Virus record (IMG/VR): IMGVR_UViG_3300037849_000043
Location: 1-36,519 of that record
Direction: 5' to 3' (one strand)
DNA: 36,519 nucleotides
Source of the DNA: a virus
Positions 1-5,733 of the stretch are shown here, one piece after another; position 1 is the first letter of the stretch; the number at the start of each line of letters is the position of its first letter. The notes below the pieces were generated by a model. That model was not told the DNA's origin. It saw nothing but the letters and a program-made list of their open reading frames with translations, and did no database searches. The translations under genes and the position numbers were made by a program.

Positions 1-24
1 CGCTCTGACACTCAATGCTTTCAT
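1..24 (-). CDS. 5' end of a gene cut by the window edge; ASCH-domain-like start
   Basis: Only the first eight codons are inside the window (MKALSVRA). A strong SD (GAGGAGGGGGG) lies just upstream of the ATG, so the start is convincing. Many phage ASCH-domain proteins (small RNA-binding-like folds) begin with MKALSVR followed by QPWA or APWA, and this peptide matches that opening. The identity is an inference from eight residues. The gene would be the next member of the leftward operon after the Tad2-like gene. Confidence 0.45.
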
Positions 25-69
25 CTTTCTCCCCCCTCCTCTTCAGCGCCACGGTGGGCGGCTAGTGGG

Positions 70-279
70 TTACTCGACTATCTGCCAATCGTCGGCGAGA
101 AGTTGGGCGACAGTCATTCGGGCAAACCCACCAATTGAACCGCATCGACTCATCATCACAGCACCGTCGAAATGCTCGCTGGACGTGAATACCTCCAATG
201 GCTCAGACTTTCGGTTTACTGATTTGCCTTTCCGCTTCGAGTCGTCCATCCACTTCGCAGCCTGAATTATGTCAGCCAT
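70..279 (-). CDS. DUF2829/Tad2-like small protein (candidate anti-Thoeris)
   Basis: This 69-residue protein opens with a helix-forming segment (IIQAAKWM), then a basic GKSVNR stretch, and ends with LLADDWQIVE. The 'basic residue after GK' plus terminal (A/E)DDWxIV pattern is the hallmark of DUF2829, the family that includes Tad2, which sequesters the Thoeris signal molecule. The usual Trp-Gly pair after the basic patch is not seen, so the match is partial. The start codon follows directly on the stop of the upstream 38-residue gene, implying translational coupling. A function in counter-defence is inference from family likeness. Confidence 0.5.
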   Translation of the reverse strand: MADIIQAAKWMDDSKRKGKSVNRKSEPLEVFTSSEHFDGAVMMSRCGSIGGFARMTVAQLLADDWQIVE

Positions 280-396
280 TCATTCCCCTCCCTGCCCGCT
301 GTCGCAATGTTCCCATCCCTTATCGGGGCGCTTCATTTCGCCGGTCTGGTGAACTTCGTGGTTACATTCAGAGCAAATACACATTCCCCAACTCAT
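280..396 (-). CDS. 38-residue Cys/His-rich microprotein
   Basis: The protein begins MSWGMCICSECNHEVHQTGE and carries CxCxxC, two nearby His and a further Cys near residue 31, a pattern able to bind one zinc ion. It has an SD (GAGGAGAAGAGGG) before the ATG. Its start overlaps the stop of a 15-codon frame by four bases, and its own stop abuts the ATG of the Tad2-like gene. Too short to assign a family; the coupling and SD are the evidence that it is translated. Confidence 0.6.
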   Translation of the reverse strand: MSWGMCICSECNHEVHQTGEMKRPDKGWEHCDSGQGGE

Positions 397-440
397 CCCT
401 CTTCTCCTCTCGGTTGCGCCTCAGAACGAGGCTGGTTCAT
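393..440 (-). CDS. 15-codon frame bridging two microgenes (uncertain)
   Basis: A 15-residue hydrophilic frame whose ATG overlaps the stop of the upstream Pro-rich microgene (ATGA) and whose stop overlaps the start of the next gene (ATGA). It has no clear SD of its own. It may be a coupling frame that carries ribosomes to the next gene rather than a functional peptide. A longer in-frame extension upstream exists but would overlap two better microgenes, so it was not chosen. Confidence 0.25.
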   Translation of the reverse strand: MNQPRSEAQPRGEEG

Positions 441-553
441 GGTGCGGGTTGTGGGGCGTGCGGTTTCGGAGGGGGTTGACCCGCAGGGGCGGGCTTGCGA
501 AGAAGTTGCCCGCACCGATTCATGTAATAAATCCATCCATCTCCACTGCTCAT
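437..553 (-). CDS. 38-residue Pro-rich microprotein
   Basis: Starts MSSGDGWIYYMNRCGQLLRK and ends in a Pro/Ala tail (PPPKPHAPQPAP). A canonical AGGAGG SD lies 6-7 bases before the ATG and the gene begins shortly after the stop of the small membrane protein at 563-658. The function is unknown. The SD and position in a tightly coupled run support expression; the low-complexity tail gives no family clue. Confidence 0.5.
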   Translation of the reverse strand: MSSGDGWIYYMNRCGQLLRKPAPAGQPPPKPHAPQPAP

Positions 554-562
554 CCCATCCTC

Positions 563-658
563 CTAGTGAATCAAATACGCAACTAGTAGTACTGCGCCAA
601 TCGTCAGCACGGCTGCTGCAATCGAAGCGACTACCCACCATTCTTTAGACTTGCTCAT
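563..658 (-). CDS. 31-residue single-span membrane microprotein
   Basis: A short basic N-terminus (MSKSKEWW) is followed by about 20 hydrophobic residues (VVASIAAAVLTIGAVLLVAY), giving one predicted transmembrane helix with almost nothing on the far side. Phages use such proteins as holin-like, anti-holin, superinfection-exclusion or regulatory peptides; nothing here tells which. It lies 12 bases after the upstream CxxC gene in the leftward operon. Confidence 0.5.
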   Translation of the reverse strand: MSKSKEWWVVASIAAAVLTIGAVLLVAYLIH

Positions 659-670
659 TCCATTTCCGCG

Positions 671-844
671 CTACGGTTGCTGGTTTTCTAGAATATTGCT
701 CTTGGATGGAGTTGCCGTCGGTGTTGGACCGCACCATTTTCTCAGTGTCGGGTAATGCTTCCACGTAAATTCTGCGCTGTCACGGACAATGATCGTTCCA
801 CAGTGTGCGCAGATGGCACGTTCTCCAAACTTGTCTTCGCTCAC
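671..844 (-). CDS. 57-residue CxxC protein, GTG start
   Basis: The GTG start overlaps the TGA of the upstream gene (GTGA) and has a GGAGGGG SD 4-8 bases before it. The protein contains CAHCG at residues 12-16 and a single later Cys (WC, residue 38), suggesting a half zinc ribbon, then a Thr/Pro-rich tail. No family recognised. Its lone CxxC could bind metal as a dimer or together with the following His/Cys. Confidence 0.6.
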   Translation of the reverse strand: MSEDKFGERAICAHCGTIIVRDSAEFTWKHYPTLRKWCGPTPTATPSKSNILENQQP

Positions 845-1035
845 GATTTCCCCTCCAACTCCTTCACGCGGGCCTTTGTTTCATTGCACTCTTGAGTTAA
901 TTGGTCATTCATCTCAATCAAGGCTAGGACGGTAGCATCTGCCCAGCCGCCGACATTCATCCTGCCTCGCTTCGCTTTTTCTCGCATCGACTTTAGATCG
1001 ATCCCCACGCTCTTTGCCTGATCGGTCGCGCTCAT
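841..1035 (-). CDS. 64-residue protein with C-terminal coiled coil
   Basis: Start chosen at the ATG preceded by AGGAGG eight bases upstream, which also overlaps the stop of the previous gene (ATGA); a longer frame upstream lacks an SD. The C-terminal half (about residues 35-62) is rich in Leu/Glu/Lys with heptad spacing (ALIEMNDQLTQ...ARVKELEG), so a short coiled coil is likely. Function unknown. Confidence 0.65.
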   Translation of the reverse strand: MSATDQAKSVGIDLKSMREKAKRGRMNVGGWADATVLALIEMNDQLTQECNETKARVKELEGKS

Positions 1036-1196
1036 GGCTGGGCCTCCTGCTCCAATACTTCTTTCCAAATCTTCCCAGCGATGCGGACAGCGGCAGCGAT
1101 CTCGCGATCCTCGACGTGGCAACGATGCGGAATCGAAGCAATTGCTCCACCCAACAGGCTCGCTGCCATCAACGCTTTCAGCTCATTTAGTTTCAC
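1032..1196 (-). CDS. 54-residue hypothetical protein, GTG start
   Basis: GTG start with a strong GAGGAGG SD. The N-terminal half is moderately hydrophobic (LMAASLLGGAIASI) and the C-terminal half is a charged helix (REIAAAVRIAGKIWKEVLEQE), a composition common in small phage proteins of unknown role. It lies about 40 bases after the 109-residue gene and overlaps the next gene by four bases at its stop. Confidence 0.6.
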   Translation of the reverse strand: MKLNELKALMAASLLGGAIASIPHRCHVEDREIAAAVRIAGKIWKEVLEQEAQP

Positions 1197-1236
1197 CGTT
1201 CTGCCTCCTCGCCCTTCTGGGACGCTTGCCGCTCAC

Positions 1237-1566
1237 CTATCGAATCCGGCGCTGCCCCGATTCCAGATTTGTGATTGAGTTCCTGCCGACGCCTGAACTT
1301 TTCTTTTGGAAGACTGGCGCGGCGTACTGACGGCGCACGAACTCCGCGAGAAATCGATCCATGCAAGCGTAATCTAGATTGGCGGATCGGTTCGCAATCA
1401 GCCATAAATCATGTCGCAGACTAGCGGACAAGATGACGGGGTTCGCCGCCTGCCAGTCGAGGAACGCTTGCAGGCCATTCCGCAGGATTGTCCACTGTCC
1501 AGTTGTGATTCCAGGCGTTGCGTCAGCTGCCGCCTTCAGGCCGTCTTCAGGTACTTGGCTAGGCAT
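1237..1566 (-). CDS. 109-residue hypothetical protein
   Basis: A well-formed soluble protein with Trp- and Leu-rich helices (GQWTILRNGLQAFLDWQAANP) and a basic C-terminus. An AGGAGG SD precedes the ATG. Its first codons overlap the end of the upstream CxCGW gene by eight bases. No family is recognised. About 40 bases without coding separate its end from the next gene. Confidence 0.7.
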   Translation of the reverse strand: MPSQVPEDGLKAAADATPGITTGQWTILRNGLQAFLDWQAANPVILSASLRHDLWLIANRSANLDYACMDRFLAEFVRRQYAAPVFQKKSSGVGRNSITNLESGQRRIR

Positions 1567-1735
1567 GTGTGTCCTCCTGTGATTCGCGCCCTACTTCCTG
1601 CTTGTGAATCTTGAATGCGCTCAGTGCTTCGCTGTCATCGCGGCAACGCTTCGACCTCCAGCCACAGGCGCAAACCGCGCGCGAACCGTCTTGGAGAAAG
1701 TCACTCTCGAATTCTTTCAACCTATGCATACTCAT
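1559..1735 (-). CDS. 58-residue CxCGW zinc-finger-like protein
   Basis: Contains VCACGWRSKRC, then about 12 residues later AFKIHKQE. The order C-x-C-G-W ... A...H is a recurring small phage zinc-finger-like pattern in which two Cys and one or two His could hold a metal. An SD-like GAGGGAGACGGG precedes the ATG. Its end overlaps the next gene. Biochemical role unknown. Confidence 0.65.
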   Translation of the reverse strand: MSMHRLKEFESDFLQDGSRAVCACGWRSKRCRDDSEALSAFKIHKQEVGRESQEDTHA

Positions 1736-1745
1736 CCCGTCTCCC

Positions 1746-2057
1746 TCATCCTCTCCGTCCCCGCTGTCTGCGTATGTGTTCGGCCAGAAGGATCATCCTC
1801 TCAACGTCCATGGACGATTTCTTGACTAGCTTCTTCTTGGGCGACGACACCCGCTTTACCCCCTTGTGCTTGTTGATCCGTCCCTCTCCGACACCTAAGA
1901 GTATCCTCCGCGCCGAATCATCCGCACAGCCCTCAAGCATCCGGCAAAGTTCCGGGCCTGTCCTCAGATTGAAAAGGCCGCGTTCCTGCCACTTGGAAAG
2001 GCTGAACCGCACAGCCCACACGTTGCGCACTTTCCACTTCTTGCGGCCAGCCTTCAT
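1746..2057 (-). CDS. 103-residue basic protein, possibly nucleic-acid binding
   Basis: Highly basic: the N-terminus is MKAGRKKWKVRN and the C-terminal third has KKKLVKK and a final HIRRQRGRRG. The middle (SKWQERGLFNLRTGPELCRMLEGC) could form short helices. The start overlaps the previous stop by four bases (ATGA). The charge pattern suggests DNA or RNA binding, but no family is recognised. Confidence 0.65.
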   Translation of the reverse strand: MKAGRKKWKVRNVWAVRFSLSKWQERGLFNLRTGPELCRMLEGCADDSARRILLGVGEGRINKHKGVKRVSSPKKKLVKKSSMDVERMILLAEHIRRQRGRRG

Positions 2058-2311
2058 GCTTGGCGCCTGCGCGGGGTCACGCGCTTGACTCTTCGCGCCT
2101 CATTACGTTCCCGCACGCAATCATCACAGCCGAAGTTACTGGAGTTGCGAAATGTTTCGCAGGATACTCGATCCATACGAACAGACCACTTCTTGAAATC
2201 ACGCAAGTCTTTCAGGCAGCGCCCCGTCGTAAGAGAATCATCAACGGTCACCGCGAGGCATCTGTCATGCTTGCAAAACGCCCTGTAGCACATCGGTTCT
2301 TCTTCCGGCAT
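2054..2311 (-). CDS. 85-residue Cys-rich protein
   Basis: Contains CYRAFCKHDRC near the N-terminus and a second cluster further on (SCETF, FGCDDCVRERN), six to seven cysteines with His, consistent with one or two zinc sites. It has a GGAG SD and a basic tail. It is coupled to the next gene by an ATGA overlap. Family not recognised. Confidence 0.65.
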   Translation of the reverse strand: MPEEEPMCYRAFCKHDRCLAVTVDDSLTTGRCLKDLRDFKKWSVRMDRVSCETFRNSSNFGCDDCVRERNEARRVKRVTPRRRQA

Positions 2312-2340
2312 CTCTCTCCTTCCCGCTGCTGTCAGCCCCG

Positions 2341-2565
2341 CTACTGCGGGCCGGTTGCTACTGCGTCATCGGTTGCTGTCCAAGTTTCGTCGATTGGCTC
2401 TTTGCAGTCCTCACACCGGAATATGCCCCATTTGTCATCGCGCTCGGGATAAATGTATCGGTCGCCATTCTTCCACATCGTTGGGACTTCCGAATTCAGT
2501 ATCTTGGTGACCTTGCGCCCACATGAGCACGCGCCAGCAATTCTCGTTTCTGTCATCGTCTTCAC
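2341..2565 (-). CDS. 74-residue zinc-ribbon protein, GTG start
   Basis: Two Cys pairs, CSCGRK near residue 14 and FRCEDC about 40 residues later, give the four ligands of a zinc ribbon. The GTG at 2565 is chosen because GGGAG sits five bases upstream. An alternative GTG at 2586 overlaps the previous stop (GTGA) but lacks an SD, and an ATG exists at 2556. Role unknown; small ribbons of this kind can bind DNA, RNA or a protein partner. Confidence 0.7.
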   Translation of the reverse strand: MKTMTETRIAGACSCGRKVTKILNSEVPTMWKNGDRYIYPERDDKWGIFRCEDCKEPIDETWTATDDAVATGPQ

Positions 2566-2582
2566 CCTTGCTCCCTGCTGAA

Positions 2583-2921
2583 TCACTGTGTTAGCCGATA
2601 TTCAAAAGCATTGCTACCTTCCCTGCGCCTCTTCTCAATCGTGTGTGAGCCGTACTGGGGCTTGCGTAGATCGCGGATACGCGCCGTGCAGGAGGAATCG
2701 CTGATCCAAACGTCTTCGAAATATGCGAAGGAGTCGCAAATCTGGTGAGGCGTGAGCCAGTGACCTGATTGCAGCCGCTCAAGCACCATCTGGTTCAGTG
2801 TCTTCGCGCTCGGCTGCTTCGGCTCAAGCTGCAATCTCCCCTGCACATCCCCGCAAGCCACGCCGTCAACAATGGGCAGCATCTCGTCGCCGTGCCGGAG
2901 GTAAAGATCGAGTTGGGTCAT
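2583..2921 (-). CDS. Winged-helix DNA-binding protein (112 residues)
   Basis: Residues about 38-112 read as a winged helix: an N-terminal helix (TLNQMVLERLQSGHWLTPHQI), a recognition helix region with SDSSCTARIRDLRK, and a wing (HTIEKRRREG...FEYRL). This matches small phage proteins related to replication and recombination modules. It lies between a zinc-ribbon gene and the helicase-loader-like gene. The start has GAGAGG five bases upstream and overlaps the previous stop (ATGA). DNA-binding is inferred from the fold pattern. Confidence 0.7.
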   Translation of the reverse strand: MTQLDLYLRHGDEMLPIVDGVACGDVQGRLQLEPKQPSAKTLNQMVLERLQSGHWLTPHQICDSFAYFEDVWISDSSCTARIRDLRKPQYGSHTIEKRRREGSNAFEYRLTQ

Positions 2922-3346
2922 GCGGGCCTCTCATCGAACGTGATCCGCAAGTCGCTCGGGCAATATTCCCGTGCTGGTAGGCTGACGCGTTTGTCTTGTT
3001 CATCGCAGCGATATGGCGAATTGCAGATCGGAATGCGGAATTCAGCCAAAGTGAAATAGTGCGAGACTGTCGCGCCGCAGAGCGGGCACTGGAAGCACAC
3101 CAGGTACTTTTTCTCGCTTGAGCGCGCTTGCCGTTCTCGCTGCGCTTTTCCCGCCAGCGCTTTCAGCTCCGCAGGCATGGGGAACTTTATTTCCGTCTCG
3201 AAGTACCATGCGAGGGCCTGCTCCAAGTCTTTGCGTTCGCACCAGCCGAGAATCTGCTGCCAGATTTTCAACTGACCGTCATTCGGCTCGAAAGCCTTCG
3301 CCTGACAGCAAACCTCATAGATTCCGCGTAGCTCAGTCTTCGTCAT
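2918..3346 (-). CDS. Helicase-loader-like protein with C-terminal zinc finger
   Basis: The first 65 residues follow the plan of phage helicase loaders of the G39P type: two helices with conserved Trp (QLKIWQQILGWC), a third with the A-W-Y-F pattern, and a closing 'FPMPAELKAL' that corresponds to the FPP/FPT-x-AEI motif. The C-terminal half has CPLC (residues 87-90) and two later Cys, suggesting an added zinc finger. It directly follows the replication initiator and overlaps it by 14 bases, as expected if the two load the host or phage helicase at the origin. The loader assignment is inference; an unrelated helical protein is possible. Confidence 0.55.
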   Translation of the reverse strand: MTKTELRGIYEVCCQAKAFEPNDGQLKIWQQILGWCERKDLEQALAWYFETEIKFPMPAELKALAGKAQRERQARSSEKKYLVCFQCPLCGATVSHYFTLAEFRIPICNSPYRCDEQDKRVSLPAREYCPSDLRITFDERPA

Positions 3347-4124
3347 CGTCCTTATTCCTTTCGTGGAACTCTTTCCAGACGGCCTCTTGCTGCTTCGCCC
3401 TCTTGCTCTTCACGGGTGTCTGGGGCTTGTACTTCTGATCCGAGAACCAGAATCGCGTGATCGTCTCGCCGTCCGCTATCGCTTGCCTGCCAGCTTCGAA
3501 GATGTACCGCGTGGCGTCTTCGATGGTGCCGCCCTCTTTCGCCAGCATCCGAATCGACTCAGCCGCAACCTTGCGAACGCCGTTATCCGCCGGGATGCAA
3601 AGCTCCTCTAAAAGCCAGTTCGCGGCCATCAGTTCGGAACCGGCATCGGAAAGCTCTTTCTTCAGGGGGGACGGTAGTGGTCTCGCTTCCCCTTCCCTGT
3701 TCCCTGTTCCCTGTTCCCTGTTCCCTTCCGGCACGAAAGTTTCGGGAAGACTCACGAATTCTTCCGGAGAAGTTCCATAATCCTGCCACTTAATAGGTAA
3801 ATCCTTGATTTTGCTAGGAGTAGGGTGGCTTACCCTCTGGTGAGTTCCGAACTTTGCGATCTTTCCCCATTGCTTTCCATCTGGGGTATAGCCTAAGCAG
3901 ATGAAGCCTATTTCGCGGAGCCTCCGGAATATCTCCGGAACACCTGAAGAGGATTCTCTAATTGGGAATACCGCCGCCGCAGCCAGCTTCGGATTAGCGT
4001 TGAAATATCCGAAATCGTCTGAATAACAAAGCAACCCAGCAGCGAAAAGGTGAGTCTCAGCATCCAGGGCCGAGAGCTCTTCATGCGTAAAAAATTCCGG
4101 CTTTATTGTCCTAATTCTTCCCAT
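3333..4124 (-). CDS. Winged-helix replication initiation protein
   Basis: Begins MGRIRTIKPEFFTHEELSAL, the opening typical of phage O-like replication initiators with an N-terminal winged helix (about residues 1-100). The middle is a variable linker with a 7-bp DNA repeat, and the C-terminal third (AANWLLEELCIP...RKVAAESIRMLAKEGG) resembles the helical end of such proteins, which contacts the helicase or its loader. The start is set at 4124 by a GGAGG SD seven bases upstream; a frame extending to 4205 has none. The last codons (KDDDED) overlap the loader-like gene. Confidence 0.75.
   Translation of the reverse strand: MGRIRTIKPEFFTHEELSALDAETHLFAAGLLCYSDDFGYFNANPKLAAAAVFPIRESSSGVPEIFRRLREIGFICLGYTPDGKQWGKIAKFGTHQRVSHPTPSKIKDLPIKWQDYGTSPEEFVSLPETFVPEGNREQGTGNREGEARPLPSPLKKELSDAGSELMAANWLLEELCIPADNGVRKVAAESIRMLAKEGGTIEDATRYIFEAGRQAIADGETITRFWFSDQKYKPQTPVKSKRAKQQEAVWKEFHERNKDDDED
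3693..3726 (-). repeat. Heptanucleotide tandem repeat inside the replication gene
   Basis: Four complete units of TTCCCTG plus six of seven bases of a fifth (plus-strand reading; CAGGGAA on the coding strand). It encodes residues about 134-144 of the initiator, reading GNREQGTGNRE. Because seven is not a multiple of three, gain or loss of one unit would shift the frame. Confidence 0.9.
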
Positions 4125-4401
4125 GTCGCCTCCACGATTCACCTGTATAGTCCTTCTTTCTGCGGTTGCATCGTCGGCAAGCCAATGTGAGATTGTGAGG
4201 GTCACTTGACCCTCCTTTTGACTCTGGGATGATGTGGTCGAATTCTAGATCGCGGAGAGTTACCCACCGCGGCGTCATGCGGATTATGAATCCCGATGCG
4301 CCACAGTAAGCGCAACTGGCGGGGGTGCTGCCGATGGAAACGCATCCATAGCGCACTGCCAAAATATGTCTTGATTCCGATGGAATGGCCCGCTTCTTCA
4401 C
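4111..4401 (-). CDS. HNH endonuclease (96 residues), GTG start
   Basis: The order of motifs is CAYC (residues 30-33), LEFDHIIPESKGG (52-64) with the catalytic Asp-His, Asn at 70, and CRRCNRRKKD (75-84). This is a complete HNH domain with both structural Cys pairs. Such proteins nick or cut DNA; free-standing ones in phages are homing endonucleases or help packaging. This one sits just upstream of the replication initiator and overlaps it by 14 bases, far from the terminase, which fits an embedded nuclease or a replication role better than packaging. The SD is GAGAGG-like. Confidence 0.85.
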   Translation of the reverse strand: MKKRAIPSESRHILAVRYGCVSIGSTPASCAYCGASGFIIRMTPRWVTLRDLEFDHIIPESKGGSSDPHNLTLACRRCNRRKKDYTGESWRRHGKN

Positions 4402-4426
4402 GTCTCTTCCCTCTCAAAGCGACAGA

Positions 4427-4446
4427 GGGGAGGAGAGGGCCTCCCC
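4427..4446. other. Perfect hairpin upstream of the HNH gene
   Basis: GGGGAGG and CCTCCCC are perfectly complementary across a six-base loop. It lies in the 110-base gap between the HNH gene and the preceding CxxC gene, which otherwise shows no convincing gene. No T-run follows on either strand, so a terminator is unlikely; a processing or translation-control hairpin is possible. A second GGAG/CTCC pair lies near 4460-4476. Confidence 0.5.
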
Positions 4447-4511
4447 ACCTGTCTAACTCGGAGGAGCTACCTCCAAGCTGAATCATGCTGGGCGCGATGA
4501 CTGCCATAATT

Positions 4512-4685
4512 TTACTCCGGCGCGGAAACTTTGTCCATCTGAATCTCACAGGCGCGGCGATCTTCCCAACATTCCGGGCAGAAGAAAAACAGCACCTTCC
4601 GCATCACCCTTGAAACTCCTTTGACTGTCAAATGATTGCAGCCGCAGCAAAGAATCTTGCGCCCAATCAGAGGTCTACGTTGCAT
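4512..4685 (-). CDS. 57-residue Cys-rich zinc-finger-like protein
   Basis: Carries CCGC (residues 13-16), then CPEC (36-39) and another Cys at 46, enough for a treble-clef or ribbon zinc site, within a basic background (MQRRPLIGRK). An AAAGGAGAAGGACT SD precedes the ATG. It stands alone between the MAAKS gene and the HNH gene. No family recognised. Confidence 0.65.
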   Translation of the reverse strand: MQRRPLIGRKILCCGCNHLTVKGVSRVMRKVLFFFCPECWEDRRACEIQMDKVSAPE

Positions 4686-4733
4686 AGTCCTTCTCCTTTA
4701 CTCCACCTTCATGCGCCGAGCGCAAACGGGGGG

Positions 4734-4943
4734 CTAGTCTCCGTCGAAAGCTCCGTGCATCGCACGTCTCGCCAACATGACGGCCCCGCGCGCCTGCAAG
4801 TCGAGTACGAGTTGAATGGTTGGCATAGTAAGCGGAGACGTGAAATCGCCGTAATATCCGGCTTCCGCCCTCTCTACCAAGTCATGCAATCCCGCTTCGC
4901 GGAGCGCGTCCGCGAGTCTTTCTGCTGCACTCTTCGCTGCCAT
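4734..4943 (-). CDS. 69-residue hypothetical protein
   Basis: Starts at an ATG inside the repeated 38-bp junction (GGAGG five bases upstream). The sequence ERLADALREAGLHDLVERAEAGYYGDF...LVLDLQARG...LARRAMHGAFDGD has two helices and a short acidic end; similar small proteins occur in phages and bacteria without known function. A longer reading to 5015 runs through the junction and is rejected. Confidence 0.65.
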   Translation of the reverse strand: MAAKSAAERLADALREAGLHDLVERAEAGYYGDFTSPLTMPTIQLVLDLQARGAVMLARRAMHGAFDGD

Positions 4944-4975
4944 ACATCCTCCGCTCCGCCGTGGCGGGGCTACAG
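4938..4975 (-). repeat. 38-bp gene-junction repeat, copy 1
   Basis: Identical to 5216-5253. Read on the minus strand it contains, in order, the stop codon (TAG) of the upstream gene, a CCGCC-AC-GGCGG inverted repeat, a GGAGG SD and the ATG-GCA start of the next gene. It thus holds the whole intergenic junction. Confidence 0.9.
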
Positions 4976-5221
4976 CCGTTCGCTTACCAGCACAGGGATT
5001 ACGGGGAATAGCCATTTTTCTGCCGTCTCAGCCCATTTCCCTCCGCATTGGAAAGCGTGTAGGTCCGCGTCTGAGCGACGACTAAACAGAACCAATTCGC
5101 TGACTCTCATCGAAGTTCCGTGCCCTGATATGAATTCCCCATCCTTCACAAAAAGCCCAGATTCCGGCACAGCTATTACTGCGTAAGCGTGCTTTAGATT
5201 CAATCCTGGTTTGCGTGCCAT
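4970..5221 (-). CDS. 83-residue hypothetical protein between two junction repeats
   Basis: Begins MARKPGLNLKHAYAVIAVPE and contains beta-type segments (AYAVIAVPESGLFV, VSELVLFSRR) and a Trp-rich end (KWAETAEKWLFPVIP). It starts in copy 2 of the 38-bp junction repeat and stops in copy 1, so the gene plus one repeat forms a neat cassette of 278 bp. No family recognised. Confidence 0.65.
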   Translation of the reverse strand: MARKPGLNLKHAYAVIAVPESGLFVKDGEFISGHGTSMRVSELVLFSRRSDADLHAFQCGGKWAETAEKWLFPVIPVLVSERL

Positions 5222-5253
5222 ACATCCTCCGCTCCGCCGTGGCGGGGCTACAG
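5216..5253 (-). repeat. 38-bp gene-junction repeat, copy 2
   Basis: Same 38 bases as 4938-4975. It contains the TAG of the coiled-coil/winged-helix gene, the hairpin-forming CCGCC/GGCGG element, the SD and the start of the 83-residue gene. The flanks of the two copies differ. Confidence 0.9.
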
Positions 5254-5733
5254 TTCCTTGAGGCTCACCCTGCCATCGCGCTTGATGATGATCCCCGCCT
5301 TGTTCATTTTGTGGACCGTATCGTGGACCGTCTGCCTGCGGCTTGTGCGAAGGTGGATCATCATTTGGTCTGTACTGAGTTCGCCATGCAGCAACAGAGC
5401 GTCGATTGCTTTGGCTGCGAAACCACCGAGCCTGGTTTTCCAGTCCTCCCAAACCGCAGCCTTGCGGGGGTCTGTTCCTGTTGAAGCCGATGCCACCGAG
5501 CCAACGCCCATCGCGTCAATCTCCCCAAAGATGTGGCGAAGCCCTTGGTATACCGGCGCGAGGACCGTCCGCAACTCACTGACACCTTGCTCGATTATTG
5601 CCGTCCTCTGGCGTTCTGCTCTGAGCGCCGCTTCGGCCTCTTCCAGTTGCCGGTTGCGCTCGTATAAATCGCGCTGTAGCTGTTCAGCCTTCTGTCTCCA
5701 GTCGGGCAACGGTGCTAGGATTGACAGACTCAT
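5248..5733 (-). CDS. Coiled-coil plus winged-helix protein (161 residues)
   Basis: Residues about 13-52 form a coiled coil (QKAEQLQRDLYERNRQLEEAE), and residues about 105-161 look like a winged helix (IDALLLHGELSTDQMMIHL, then a helix SRRQTVHDTVHKMNKAG and a short wing IIIKRDGRVSL). This points to a dimeric DNA-binding protein in the recombination/replication block. The start overlaps the J-domain gene stop (ATGA). Function unknown. Confidence 0.65.
   Translation of the reverse strand: MSLSILAPLPDWRQKAEQLQRDLYERNRQLEEAEAALRAERQRTAIIEQGVSELRTVLAPVYQGLRHIFGEIDAMGVGSVASASTGTDPRKAAVWEDWKTRLGGFAAKAIDALLLHGELSTDQMMIHLRTSRRQTVHDTVHKMNKAGIIIKRDGRVSLKEL

Noticed and set aside
1193-1405. Leftward 70-codon frame
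   Set aside because: It lies inside the 109-residue gene in another frame, has Arg/Ser-rich shadow composition and no SD.
4202-4549. Leftward 115-codon frame upstream of the replication initiator
   Set aside because: It overlaps the HNH gene in another frame, is Arg/Pro/His-rich without motif, and the HNH frame has a complete domain.
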